From contig NC_133498.1 of NCBI RefSeq assembly GCF_025370935.1, forward strand, positions 3,732,495 through 3,796,494: a stretch of DNA of 64,000 bases, given 5' to 3'. This DNA comes from Choristoneura fumiferana. Taxonomy: Eukaryota > Arthropoda > Insecta > Lepidoptera > Tortricidae. A program made the translations under genes and the position numbers. Shown here one piece after another: positions 31,754 through 42,982 of the stretch (position 1 is its first letter; each line of letters opens with the position of its first letter). A model generated the notes under the pieces. It saw only the letters and a list, made by a program, of their open reading frames with translations. It was not told where the DNA came from and searched no databases.

Positions 31754-32374
31754 ACCTTTGCCTTGTGATTGTCATTTCGGTGGCACCTGCCTTGACACCG
31801 ATGTGACACTTAGCATGTTTGACATGAAATTATTTCATTCGCTAATGTCATTATCACTACAAAAAATACACTTGAGATCAGCGGGGTCGATGGCTGTAAA
31901 AGATCGAAAATTTGAGCTGATCCCGTAGTTTGTTACGAGTGCCAAGTGCGAGTCGGTACGCAACCGAGGGATCCGTAAAAGTTCTATGAATTTCTATGTT
32001 TATCCAGTGTAAGCAGAGCCCCTTTCCAAAGCATATTGTAGGTACGCAGTGTGGGGTCATTGATGGTTACTGTACCTCCTGCTGACTGACATCGACAAAA
32101 AAACATAGAAAATTAAGCTTTTTCAATTGTTTTCTATGGTTTGTGCCATTTACATCTGTGTAGTGTAGGTACCTTCGTTTGTGCTATGAGAGCTACCTTC
32201 ATTCCATTGAAGTTTTTAGGACAACCGAAACTAAAGTACCCTACAAGTTTTTTACTCTACCTATACTGTTTTTGCTTAAGGCACTGCAAAAGAAAAATCT
32301 TTTAAGAATACCTAATCAAATCTAAGCATGGTGCATAGATTACATACACGTTAGTAAAAACTTTACTTTTAGAA

Positions 32375-32478
32375 GCTGTTTCACCACCCATTGATTAATT
32401 TTATTTGATGGGATGCCGTCTCGCATCACATTTATCCGTGAAATAAATTTAATCAATGGATGGTGGAACAGGGGGTTA
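32375..32478. mobile_element. MITE with TTAACCCCCTGTT end, unit B copy
   Basis: Identical in layout to 25,984-26,087. Confidence 0.63.
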
Positions 32479-32656
32479 AAGTAAAAGAATGATATTTTTA
32501 TTGTTAATAAAGTATCATTTTATTATATACATAAAGTCATAGATATTGATAAATTAAATCCAATGTCAGTCATCGTCATCATAAAACACATATTACATTA
32601 AAAACTACAATAAAATACGATACACACTACATACGATAAAATTAAAACAATTAAAA

Positions 32657-33346
32657 AACCGGCCAAGAGCGTGCCGGTCACGTCCAAGATAGGGTTCCGT
32701 AGCCATTACGAAAAAAGATCAAGTAATATTATGTGCGTTATAACACAATTAAAACACTTACTACAGTCTTAAAATCTATTACCAGAAAAAGAGCATATCT
32801 TCATGGCACTTACGTCCTTTTGTTGAGAAGCGCAGTTTTTCGGAAATAACACAAAAACGGTATATCCGATCATGTTGAAATTAATTTTATTTGAAAGTAT
32901 TTATTAAGCGCTACCTTTCCATATTTTTTGCATATTTTTTGGACAAATGGTTTACAAGATAGAGGGGAGGGAACACAATTTTTGCTACTTTGGGAGAGAT
33001 TTCCGGAAATCTTTATTTAATCAAAAATGTTTTTGAGAAACCTTACTATCTTTTCAAAACGGCTGTCGAACTATGTGCCACACGTTGATGCGACTTAATT
33101 TTTTTTTTTTTTTTTTCAATTTCTGTTACGTGTATAGAGTGCCCCCCTATAAATGTTTATTTTTGTAATTTAACTACAAAACTAAATAGCGGCTTTGACA
33201 AGACATCTGTACTCCAAATTTCATTGATATACATCTTGTAGTTTTCGAGTAAAATGCCTGTGACATACGGACGGACAGACAGACAGACGGACTTGACGAA
33301 ACTATAAGGGTTCCGTTTTTGCCATTTTGGCTCCGGAACCCTAAAA
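32657..33346. repeat. Lepidopteran interspersed repeat, unit B copy
   Basis: Same repeat as 26,265-26,960, from AACCGGCCAAGAGCGTG to CTCCGGAACCCTAAAA, with a T-run of different length. Confidence 0.8.
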
Positions 33347-34202
33347 ATGACAAAAAAAAACTTTCATTTTAATGTTATTTTATTAGTCCTTCATTCTACA
33401 TAGATACGGTTGCGATGTGAATGAAACATTACGAAATAGGTACCTACTGAACGAGTAAGTACTTCCTAAATCAAATCTCAACAAATTGCAAAGTCTCAAT
33501 AAAACTGAACGATACAAATCAAATCAATCTAAATAAATTGCACGATATGACAAATGCCTACAAATTCGTACCTTGTGTGCTATTCGCGCTATAGTCAGTA
33601 GTAGCTGTAGGAGACGAGGACTGAGGTCGTGGGGGGGGGTACAGGATGATGGTTCCTTACGAATTGACCAGCCATATGCTTCTACGGAACTAAAGTCACC
33701 GACATACCTAGCTGGAAAAAATATGCAAGTTGAAGTGGCAATGGGCGGTCAGCGCTCGGAGAATAGATAACCGTTGATGGAGAAAGATCGAGTGGCGACC
33801 ACAAACCGGAAAACGAAGCGCTGGCAGGTCTCCCACCAGGTGAACTGACGGCGTCGAGAGTTCCGGGAAACTGGTGGATACAAGGTGGCGAGTGGTCGTT
33901 CATTGTGGCGTTCCAAGGAGGAGGCCTTTGTTCAGCAATGGACGTCTTCCGGCTGATGATAATGATGCTGATGATGCTTCTACGGATTGACCTCCCAATG
34001 ATACTGACCTCGCTTCGGCAGTGTCACCGCCCCGACCTGGGTGCTTACAGCCAGCGACTGCAGCCCTTGAGGACGAGAGAAGATAAGAGTTAGGAAAATG
34101 CTGGAACGCAACAATATCGGCCGACAACGCAAGTCGCAATCACTCATCGCAAGAATGATTCCTAAAATTTACGCAACTTCCGAACTACAAGGTAACTGTT
34201 AT

Positions 34203-34547
34203 AAGGGGTGTGGTTTGTAATATAAGCAAATAATTAAAACATAGATCATTCTCCTCAAACTGAACAACATTAGTTCAGCTACTTTTAAAAATACTTAATT
34301 AGTTTTTTAATTTTTATTACACTTAAGTTTATTCGAAGAAGCAATTTAAAGCCAAATAATTGATGTTTGTAGCGTGACAGGCGACGTCAGTTGTGTTCTA
34401 GGATGGCAGTATTTAATTTGTACAATGGAAAAAGGAAAATTCAAAGACTCCATTATTTCTAAAAGTCACTGATCTAATGTTGTTCAGTTTGACGAGGACG
34501 ATCTATGTTTTAATTTTTTGCTCGTATTACAGGCCACACCCGGTATT
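34203..34547. mobile_element. MITE inside the protease relic, unit B
   Basis: Copy of 27,822-28,168 with the same ends. Confidence 0.62.
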
Positions 34548-34646
34548 TAAAATCAAAGTAATCAATGAAAATTTAGCGAATCTCAATATCGCCTTCTGCC
34601 ATAGAATAAATACTTCTGCGAGGTTATCTGGCGTGTGCAGCGAGAG

Positions 34647-34755
34647 TCATCATCATCCCAGCTTATATGCGTCCCACTGCTGGGAATCGAACCCAGGTCC
34701 TCAGCAAACCATGCTGCGTGCTATAACCCCTACACCACCGCTGGACAGGAGTCTA
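34647..34755 (-). mobile_element. tRNA-like SINE head, unit B
   Basis: Copy of 28,268-28,375. The box B-like word reads GGTTCGATTCC on the minus strand. Confidence 0.62.
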
Positions 34756-35499
34756 GACACAAATTTTTCCTATGCACATATATCTCAGGTTGCTTTTTTC
34801 TACTACGCTACTTAAGCAGCAGCATAGCAAGCTACAGGCCTGTCACCAGAATAGACCAGCCATGCTTTTACGGATTGACCTCCCATGACACCTACCACGC
34901 TTTGGCAGTGTGATCTGTTCTTACGAGAGAAGACGATTAGAGTTAAATACGCTGGGACCCGACAATACTGTCTCGAAACAAAGTTCTTCGCATTGGTTAA
35001 AGCTATACGCAACACCTGCGTTATAAGTAGGGTTGCCATAACGCCTAGGGACCAATACGGGTCCAATATCAAGATTTCCTAGCTACAAAGCTAATACGAA
35101 GATTTTTTGCCGCTCAGTATATTTTGCATTGTAACAGTATAGGTATCAAATGAAAGCCATTCTAAATATACACATGTTTAATATTTTTAATCTACCATTT
35201 TCACAAAAATATCAAAAAGTACAAAATAAAAAACATTTTAATTAAAAAGGATAAAAAGCAGACCGCTTTAAAAAACTGAAAAGAAAGAAACAAGTCTAAA
35301 GGTCTGTTAATTCTGTTAAGTAACTTTAAATTCGACAGTCGGGACCCACTCCAAATCGTGACCGGCTCAAAAAATCTCAGTAATGGTATGGGTCCCGGAC
35401 TGCTGAATTGAAACTTATTTACTTAGAATTCTAGACCTCTAGACTTGTTTTCTTCTTCTTAAAACAGTCAGGGCTTTTTTTATTTTATTTTTATTTAAA

Positions 35500-36325
35500 T
35501 TAAATATTTTCCTTATCGGAATGGATTGTGTCGTAAATCCAATCAAGATAGGGACTGACAGGTGTATAAGCCACGAGAGGTACTCTTAAAGCTAATGAAT
35601 CATCAGTAGCACCGCTGCATACGCCAATGAGGCGTCCGTCATATACCAACGGGCCACCTGAATCTCCAAAGTAGGGTTGCTGATGGGGACCACAACGAGG
35701 CGCAATGCAGATATTCGGTCTCCCGTACATCATGCCGCCGTTCTGTTTGCAGGAGATCACCACAGCCTCCCCCACACGAAGCGCTGGCTCTAAGTCATTT
35801 ATCACGTCCACTGTTTTAGGTACTTTCTCTCCTTTTAGTAGTAATTTCGTTCGGCCAAATCCAGCGTATTTGACTGGCAGCCCCATCCAAGCTAAATAGT
35901 CAGTACCCGATAGTTTCGTAATAGGCGTGTTTCGAATTCTTTCAATTTTCATTAATCCGATGTCGTTATATAACCTTTTGTTAATGTGTTTGAAACTTGG
36001 GTGGTGCACAGTTTTGATTATTATTGAGAAGAATTTGGTTTCGTTCGATGGTATCGTTGTGTCCCCGTATTTGACTCTAATAATGTTCTTTATGATATCG
36101 ACATTTGGCGGGGTGCAGTGGCCAGCTGTGAGTACCCAGGTCGGGGGTGATGAGACTGCCGGAGCAGGTTCGCGCCATTGGGGGTTGCAAACTGAAGCAT
36201 AACGGCGAATGGAAATTCATATCATCATCCGGTATTCCTCCCACAACCCTCGGTCGTATCTGCCGGGCCGCTACTGGCGACAGCATACAAACTGCGTAGA
36301 ACACGAATTCCAATGCGTTTTGCAT
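35500..36325 (-). pseudogene. S1A serine protease, unit B copy, frameshifted near the start
   Basis: Minus-strand counterpart of the 275-residue protease. The last 169 codons (35,500-36,009) are intact, including Asp122 and Ser223 equivalents, and the signal peptide and VVGG site are readable at 36,240-36,325. Between them are three small indels relative to the unit A gene: a missing base near 36,222, two missing bases near 36,184, and an extra G near 36,144. Together they break the frame around the activation site and the His region. All three fall in 80 bp, about 0.7 kb from the gap, while the mirrored copy at 37,536 is intact. Consensus error is therefore as likely as a true pseudogene. 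One substitution (Leu for Phe in DDSFALR) is also present. Confidence 0.8.
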
Positions 36326-36660
36326 AATAAATTTGCGTAGAACTTGAAATATGAATTGTTAAGACCTCAACGCGATTTGTTGAAGTTTGTTTTAGGTAGA
36401 TTAAAGCTTGATATTTCGTAAGGTTTTGTTTTTATGATGGCTTGTGTAAGCGATCACAATAAAATAAACTGATTGAATCTGCATTCTCGCGTTTTATTTT
36501 ACGATTTGATTCCAACTGTTTATTGCACGAGAGACGTTGTTAAGAGTTTACAACTTGCCCAGAGCTGGCACTCACAAAAAATGCTAAAATATACAAGGGA
36601 AATTAAATCACAATTACCCATTGCCTCCCATTAAGTGACCCACATGTTCTTATAATATGC

Positions 36661-36925
36661 ATAAAAAAAACAACTAACTAGGTATACCACAGAATAAGGA
36701 GTTAGTTCATTTCGTCTAAAAAGGAGTTGGTCTACGTAACAAATTAGCAATTGGTCTAAGGTCGCAAGTGGTCTAAGAAGCAACTGGTCTAAGTATCAAG
36801 TGGTCTAAATTTTTTTGACTCGAAGTCGACTGAGGCGCTTCGCGCCTTGACGCAACTCTTACCTAACCTACCTATGTTTTTTCAAGTTTTCGACAAAAAC
36901 TGGTTAGGACTAGTTGCTTTTAAGA
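36661..36925. repeat. Left inner arm of the palindrome, with a 16-bp tandem repeat
   Basis: Sequence found only at the palindrome centre and exactly mirrored at 36,936-37,200. It contains a 16-bp tandem motif (about 36,761-36,808) of form G-NNN-CAAGTGGTCTAA, with two looser copies before it, and then a segment with CGCTTCGCGCC and GGTTAGGACTAGTTGC. There is no gene. Confidence 0.85.
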
Positions 36926-36935
36926 NNNNNNNNNN
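36926..36935. other. Assembly gap (10 Ns)
   Basis: Ten consecutive Ns exactly at the axis of the inverted duplication: TTGCTTTTAAGA on the left and TCTTAAAAGCAA on the right. The true distance or junction is unknown. Confidence 0.99.
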
Positions 36936-37339
36936 TCTTAAAAGCAACTAGTCCTAACCAGTTTTTGTCGAAAACTTGAAAAAACATAGGTAGGTTAGGT
37001 AAGAGTTGCGTCAAGGCGCGAAGCGCCTCAGTCGACTTCGAGTCAAAAAAATTTAGACCACTTGATACTTAGACCAGTTGCTTCTTAGACCACTTGCGAC
37101 CTTAGACCAATTGCTAATTTGTTACGTAGACCAACTCCTTTTTAGACGAAATGAACTAACTCCTTATTCTGTGGTATACCTAGTTAGTTGTTTTTTTTAT
37201 GCATATTATAAGAACATGTGGGTCACTTAATGGGAGGCAATGGGTAATTGTGATTTAATTTCCCTTGTATATTTTAGCATTTTTTGTGAGTGCCAGCTCT
37301 GGGCAAGTTGTAAACTCTTAACAACGTCTCTCGTGCAAT

Positions 37340-37535
37340 AAACAGTTGGAATCAAATCGTAAAATAAAACGCGAGAATGCAGATTCAATCAGTTTATTTT
37401 ATTGTGATCGCTTACACAAGCCATCATAAAAACAAAACCTTACGAAATATCAAGCTTTAATCTACCTAAAACAAACTTCAACAAATCGCGTTGAGGTCTT
37501 AACAATTCATATTTCAAGTTCTACGCAAATTTATT
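37340..37535 (+). promoter_or_regulatory. Conserved 5' flank of the right arm protease
   Basis: Plus-strand version of the shared upstream block (TTATTTTATTGTGATCGCTT, CACAAGCCATCATAAAAACA, CAAATCGCGTTGAGG). Putative promoter and 5' UTR. Confidence 0.48.
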
Positions 37536-38363
37536 ATGCAAAACGCATTGGAATTCGTGTTCTACGCAGTTTGTATGCTGTCGCCAGTAGCGGCCCGGCA
37601 GATACGACCGAGGGTTGTGGGAGGAATACCGGATGATGAATATGAATTTCCATTCGCCGTTATGCTTCAGTTTGCAACACCCCCAATGGCGCGAACCTGC
37701 TCCGGCAGTCTCATCACCCCGACCTGGGTACTCACAGCTGGCCACTGCACCCCGCCAAATGTCGATATCATAAAGAACATTATTAGAGTCAAATACGGGG
37801 ACACAACGATACCATCGAACGAAACCAAATTCTTCTCAATAATAATCAAAACTGTGCACCACCCAAGTTTCAAACACATTAACAAAAGGTTATATAACGA
37901 CATCGGATTAATGAAAATTGAAAGAATTCGAAACACGCCTATTACGAAACTATCGGGTACTGACTATTTAGCTTGGATGGGGCTGCCAGTCAAATACGCT
38001 GGATTTGGCCGAACGAAATTACTACTAAAAGGAGAGAAAGTACCTAAAACAGTGGACGTGATAAATGACTTAGAGCCAGCGCTTCGTGTGGGGGAGGCTG
38101 TGGTGATCTCCTGCAAACAGAACGGCGGCATGATGTACGGGAGACCGAACATCTGCATTGCGCCTCGTTGTGGTCCCCATCAGCAACCCTACTTTGGAGA
38201 TTCAGGTGGCCCGTTGGTATATGACGGACGCCTCATTGGCGTATGCAGCGGTGCTACTGATGATTCATTCGCTTTAAGAGTACCTCTCGTGGCTTATACA
38301 CCTGTCAGTCCCTATCTTGATTGGATTTACGACACAATCCATTCCGATAAGGAAAATATTTAA
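37536..38363 (+). CDS. Secreted S1A serine protease, right arm copy
   Basis: Intact 275-residue intronless frame, essentially the same protein as the unit A copy. Signal peptide 1-20, activation at Arg26/VVGG, His70, Asp122, Ser223. NET at 95-97 is a potential glycosylation site. The segment from Cys207 to the serine reads CIAPRC then GPHQQPYFGDSGGP, three residues longer than a typical S1A enzyme between the equivalent cysteine and serine, with no Asp at the position that gives trypsin its specificity. AATAAA repeats follow the stop. Near-identity with the other arm implies very recent duplication or two alleles placed side by side. Confidence 0.92.
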   Translation: MQNALEFVFYAVCMLSPVAARQIRPRVVGGIPDDEYEFPFAVMLQFATPPMARTCSGSLITPTWVLTAGHCTPPNVDIIKNIIRVKYGDTTIPSNETKFFSIIIKTVHHPSFKHINKRLYNDIGLMKIERIRNTPITKLSGTDYLAWMGLPVKYAGFGRTKLLLKGEKVPKTVDVINDLEPALRVGEAVVISCKQNGGMMYGRPNICIAPRCGPHQQPYFGDSGGPLVYDGRLIGVCSGATDDSFALRVPLVAYTPVSPYLDWIYDTIHSDKENI

Positions 38364-39099
38364 TTTAAATAAAAATAAAATAAAAAAAGCCCTGACTGTT
38401 TTAAGAAGAAGAAAACAAGTCTAGAGGTCTAGAATTCTAAGTAAATAAGTTTCAATTCAGCAGTCCGGGACCCATACCATTACTGAGATTTTTTGAGCCG
38501 GTCACGATTTGGAGTGGGTCCCGACTGTCGAATTTAAAGTTACTTAACCGAATTTACAGACCTTTAGACTTGTTTCTTTCTTTTCAGTTTTTTAAAGCGG
38601 TCTGCTTTTTTTACTTTTTAATTAAAATGTTTTTTATTTTGTACTTTTTGATATTTTTGTGAAAATGGTAGATTAAAAATATTAAACATGTGTATATTTA
38701 GAATGGCTTTCATTTGATACCTATACTGTTACAATGCAAAATATACTGAGCGGCAAAAAATCTTCGTATTAGCTTCGTAGCTAGGAAATCTTGATATTGG
38801 ACCCGTATTGGTCCCTAGGCGTTATGGCAACCCTACTTATAACGCAGGTGTTGCGTATAGCTTTAACCAATGCGAAGAACTTTGTTTCGAGACAGTATTG
38901 TCGGGTCCCAGCGTATTTAACTCTAATCGTCTTCTCTCGTAAGAACAGATCACACTGCCAAAGCGTGGTAGGTGTCATGGGAGGTCAATCCGTAAAAGCA
39001 TGGCTGGTCTACTCTGGTGACAGGCCTGTAGCTTGCTATGCTGCTGCTTAAGTAGCGTAGTAGAAAAAAGCAACCTGAGATATATGTGCGTAGGAGAAA

Positions 39100-39215
39100 T
39101 TTGTGTCTAGACTCCTGTCCAGCGGTGGTGTAGGGGTTATAGCACGCAGCATGGTTTGCTGAGGACCTGGGTTCGATTCCCAGCAGTGGGACGCATATAA
39201 GCTGGGATGATGATG
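39100..39215 (+). mobile_element. tRNA-like SINE head, right arm
   Basis: Plus-strand GTGGTGTAGGGGTTATAGCA ... GGACCTGGGTTCGATTCCCA, with A- and B-box-like words, joined to the tail word GGGACGCATATAAGCTGGGA. This is a repeat and not a tRNA gene. Confidence 0.65.
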
Positions 39216-39317
39216 ACTCTCGCTGCACACGCCAGATAACCTCGCAGAAGTATTTATTCTATGGCAGAAGGCGATATTGAGATTCGCTAAATTTTCATTG
39301 ATTACTCTGATTTTAAA

Positions 39318-39662
39318 TACCGGGTGTGGCCTGTAATACGAGCAAAAAATTAAAACATAGATCGTCCTCGTCAAACTGAACAACATTAGATCAGCGACTT
39401 TTAGAAATAATGGAGTCTTTGAATTTTCCTTTTTCCATTGTACAAATTAAATACTGCCATCCTAGAACACAACTGGCGTCGCCTGTCACGCTACAAACAT
39501 CAATTATTTTGCTTTAAATTGCTTCTTCGAATAAACTTAAGTGCAATAAAAATTAAAAAACTAATTAAGTATTTTTAAAAGTCGCTGAACTAATGTTGTT
39601 CAGTTTGAGGAGAATGATCTATGTTTTAATTATTTGCTTATATTACAAGCCACACCCCTTAT
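39318..39662. mobile_element. MITE inside the protease relic, right arm
   Basis: Mirror copy of 27,822-28,168, from CCGGGTGTGGCCTGTAATAC to TACAAGCCACACCCC. Confidence 0.62.
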
Positions 39663-40434
39663 AACAGTTACCTTGTAGTTCGGAAGTTGCGTAAATTTTA
39701 GGAATCATTCTTGCGATGAGTGATTGCGACTTGAGTTGTTGGCCGATATTGTTGCGTTCCAGCATTTTCCTAACTCTTATCTTCTCTCGTCCTCAAGGGC
39801 TGCAGTCGCTGGCTGTAAGCACCCAGGTCGGGGCGGTGACACTGCCGAAGCGAGGTCAGTATTATTGGGAGTTCAATCCGTAGAAGCATCATCAGCACGG
39901 AACTCTCACGATGCCGTCAGTTCACCTGGTGGGAGACCTGCCAGCGCTTCGTCTTCCGGTTCGTGGTCGCCACTCAATCTTTCTCCATCAACGGTTATCT
40001 ATTCTCCGAGCGCTGACCGCCCATTGCCACTTCAACTTGCATATTTTTCCATCTAGGTATGTCGGTGACTTTAGTTCCGTAGAAGCATATGGCTGGTCAA
40101 TTCGTAAGGAACCATCATCCTGTACCCCCCCCCCCCACGACCCTCAGTCGCGTCTCCTACAGCTACTACTGACTATAGCGCGAATAGCACACAAGGTACG
40201 AATTTGTAGGCATTTGTCATATCGTGCAATTTATTTAGATTGATTTGATTTGTATCGTTCAGTTTTATTGAGACTTTGCAATTTGTTGAGATTTGATTTA
40301 GGAAGTACTTACTCGTATTGAGTTCAGTAGGTACCTATTTCGTAATGTTTCATTCACATCGCAGCCGTATCTATGTAGAATGAAGGACTAATAAAATAAT
40401 ATTAAAATGAAATTAATGATTTTTTTTGTCATTT

Positions 40435-41070
40435 TTAGGGTTCCGGAGCCAAAATGGCAAAAACGGAACCCTTATAGTTTCGTCAAGTCCGTCTGTCTGT
40501 CTGTCCGTCCGTATGTCACAGGCATTTTACTCGAAAACTACAAGATGTATATCAATGAAATTTGGAGTACAGATGTCTTGTCAAAGCCGCTATTTAGTTT
40601 TGTAGTTAAATTAAAAAATTAAACATTTATAGGGGGGCACTCCATACACGTAACAGAAATTGAAAAAAAAAAGTCGCATCAACGTGTGGCACATAGCTCG
40701 ACAGCCGTTTTGAAAAGATAGTAAGGTTCCTCAAAAACATTTTTGATTAAATAAAAATTTCCGGAAATCTCTCCCAAAGTAGCCAAAAAATATGCAAAAA
40801 ATATGGAAAGGTAGCGCTTAATAAATACTTTCAACGAAAATTAATTTCAACATGATCGGATATACCGTTTTTGTGTTATTTCCGAAAAACTGCGCTTCTC
40901 AACAAAAGGACGTAAGTGCCATGAAGATACGCTCTTTTTCTGGTAATAGATTTTAAGACTATAGTAAGTGTTTTAATTGTGTTATAACGCACATAATATT
41001 ACTTGATTTTTTTCGTAATGGCTACGGAACCCTATCTTGGGCGTGACCAGCACGCTCTTGGCCGGTTTTT
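40435..41070. repeat. Lepidopteran interspersed repeat, right arm copy
   Basis: Reverse-complement copy of the repeat at 26,265-26,960, running from TTAGGGTTCCGGAGCC to CGCTCTTGGCCGGTTT. Confidence 0.8.
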
Positions 41071-41213
41071 TAATTTTTTTAATTTTATCGTATGTAGTTG
41101 TAATTTTTAATGAATTTTAATGTAATATGTGTTTTATGATGACTGACATTGAATTTAATTTATCAATATCTATGACTTTATGTAATTAACAATAAAAATA
41201 TCATTCTTTTACT

Positions 41214-41318
41214 TTAACCCCCTGTTCCACCATCCATTGATTAAATTTATTTCACGGATAAATGTGATGCGAGACGGCATCCCATCAAATAAAATTAATC
41301 AATGGGTGGTGAAACAGC
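41214..41318. mobile_element. MITE with TTAACCCCCTGTT end, right arm
   Basis: Mirror copy of 25,984-26,087; TTAACCCCCTGTTCCACC marks its complete end. Confidence 0.63.
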
Positions 41319-42119
41319 TTCTAAAAGTAAAGTTTTTACTAACGTGTATGTAATCTATGCACCATGCTTAGATTTGATTAGGTATTCTTAAAAGATTTTT
41401 CTTTTGCAGTGCCTTAAGCAAAAACAGTATAGGTAGAGTAAAAAACTTGTAGGGTACTTTAGTTTCGGTTGTCCTAAAAACTTCAATGGAATGAAGGTAG
41501 CTCTCATAGCACAAACGAAGGTACCTACACTACACAGATGTAAATGGCACAAACCATAGAAAAAAATTGAAAAAGCTTAATTTTCTATGTTTTTTTGTCG
41601 ATGTCAGTCAGTAGGAGGTACAGTAACCATCAATGACCCCACACTGCGTACCTACAATATGCTTTGGAAAGGGGCTCTGCTTACACTGGATAAACATAGA
41701 AATTCATAGAACTTTTACGGAACCCTCGGTTGCGTACCGACTCGCACTTGGCACTCGTAACAAACTACAGGATCAGCTACAATTTTCGATCTTTTACAGC
41801 CATCGACCCCGCTGATCTCAAGTGTAATTTTTGTAGTGATAATGACATTAGCAAATGGAATAATTTCATGTCAAACATGCTAAGTGTCACATCGGTGTCA
41901 AGGCAGGTGCCACCGAAATGACAATCACGAGGCAAAGGTATGACTTTTATAAGCATACTAGCTGTTGCCCGCGACTATACCTACGTCCGGGTATTCGTTT
42001 ATCACTCATTATCTCGCGAGAACTATGCAATTTTCCGAGATACCAGTAAAAACTATCTTATGTCCTTCCCCGGAACTCAAACTATTTGTATATAAAACCT
42101 GAGGCCGTATTGTCTAATG

Positions 42120-42204
42120 TTTCTAATACCTGCGATCACAATGAAATGGCAGTTTTGTATGTGAAAACTGTCATTTGATTGCGATCGCGAGCGTCAAAAC
42201 GTTA
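42120..42204. mobile_element. Foldback MITE, right arm copy
   Basis: Hairpin with TGCGATCACAATGAAATGGC on one side and TGTCATTTGATTGCGATCGC on the other, ending AAAACGTTA. Same family as 1,666-1,752. Confidence 0.68.
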
Positions 42205-42269
42205 GGCAAACGGTCTCTGGCTCGAACCTACAATCTTCTGCTTGAGAGGCCATAAGGTCAAAACACTAA

Positions 42270-42424
42270 CCCCCTTATTCATAAAACTTAACAAGCCTAT
42301 GTTAACTAACAAATGCATTGTCCCTTTCTAACAAATACAAATGTCGAAGTGACAGATAAGGACAAACGAATTTTAGCGGCATTTTAACTAAAATAGGTTT
42401 GATTGTCGTTTATGAATAAGGGGG
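42270..42424. mobile_element. PIF/Harbinger-like MITE with CCCCCTTATTCATAAA termini
   Basis: Ends CCCCCTTATTCATAAA and TTTATGAATAAGGGGG are exact complements. In unit A the same site is empty (TAATAACTTAGTGTTTTGAC at about 24,709-24,728), and the flanks suggest a 3-bp TAA/TGA target duplication, which fits PIF/Harbinger elements. A partial copy lies at 31,058-31,193. Confidence 0.72.
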
Positions 42425-42469
42425 TGAGTTATTAAGGCTTTTTTATATTTCTCATAAATCTGTCGGCGG

Positions 42470-42960
42470 CCGATCGCAAAGTCCGCCAGATCACAAAAGT
42501 CATAGGCATATCGTGAAATGGCGCCAGTTCATGAATTGGCTAAGGGACATCCTCTGTATCATCCAAAACTCACCGTTTAACGATTTGCCTAGTGATGTTT
42601 AGGCAGATCATGAAATTCCTAGGCATATATATCATGAAACGCGCCATATCGGTTCTGGCACTTCGCCGTTTGCTGCCGCCACAGCGTGGCTGCCGCGGCA
42701 CGCTCGCTTCGCTCTCTCGACTCGTGCGTCGTGGTCACAATTCGAATATTAACCGCTCCTCGCTTCGCGCATCGTATCTATTTTTTTCTTTTTTTCGGCA
42801 TAGCACGATGTGCCCGTATAAAACTACTATCTATCTGCCGTATTGTTTCTTAGGTACATCGTGTTATGCCTGCATGCATGCCATGACCAACTTTTAGGCA
42901 TATCATGAAATGCCTAGGAATTTCGTGATCTGGCGGATTTTACGATCGGCTGCCGACATA
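42470..42960. repeat. Palindrome-rich repeat, right arm (long form)
   Basis: Mirror of 24,480-24,710, with about 250 extra bases near 42,670-42,900 containing TTCGGCATAGCACGATG and GCATGCATGCC. A 101-codon open frame crosses it but has no domain and is not conserved in the left copy, so it is not a gene. Confidence 0.55.
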
Positions 42961-42982
42961 TCTACTGGCTGAAGACGTGGGG

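Larger units (their letters stand above)
33565..35022 (+). pseudogene. Decayed S1A protease relic, unit B
   Basis: Copy of the relic in unit A: pieces at about 33,570-33,660, 34,005-34,070 and 34,934-35,020, interrupted by the MITE at 34,203-34,547 and the SINE head at 34,647-34,755. Small indels differ from A, as expected for non-coding decay. Confidence 0.7.
31195..36660. repeat. Tandem unit B (protease on minus strand)
   Basis: Second direct copy of unit A and the part mirrored most closely by the right palindrome arm. It carries the same elements in order: half of the foldback MITE (31,259-31,330), MITE (32,375-32,478), interspersed repeat (32,657-33,346), protease relic, MITE (34,203-34,547), SINE head (34,647-34,755) and a protease frame with indels. 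Other stretches (31,760-32,370; 35,090-35,490) match A and hold no gene. Confidence 0.92.
38841..40210 (-). pseudogene. Decayed S1A protease relic, right arm
   Basis: Mirror copy of the relics in A and B, now on the minus strand: pieces at about 38,841-38,925, 39,795-39,860 and 40,118-40,205, interrupted by the SINE head at 39,100-39,215 and the MITE at 39,318-39,662. A block of about 50 bp present in A and B near the ATGATGATAATGATGC words is missing here. Confidence 0.68.

Noticed and set aside
36761..36808. CRISPR-like repeat array
   Set aside because: Repeats are only 16 bp, directly adjacent with no unique spacers, and the genome is eukaryotic.
36661..37200. Missed-adapter artefact from one read as sole cause of the palindrome
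   Set aside because: The inner 260 bp would fit, but further out the arms differ in substitutions, indels and whole elements, which one folded read would not produce.
39118..39192. Possible tRNA gene
   Set aside because: Box A- and B-like words are present, but the ends do not form an acceptor stem and the same segment recurs as a SINE head at several places.
42592..42897. 101-codon open frame in the right arm
   Set aside because: Lies in a palindrome-rich repeat, has no domain, and is absent from the left arm version.
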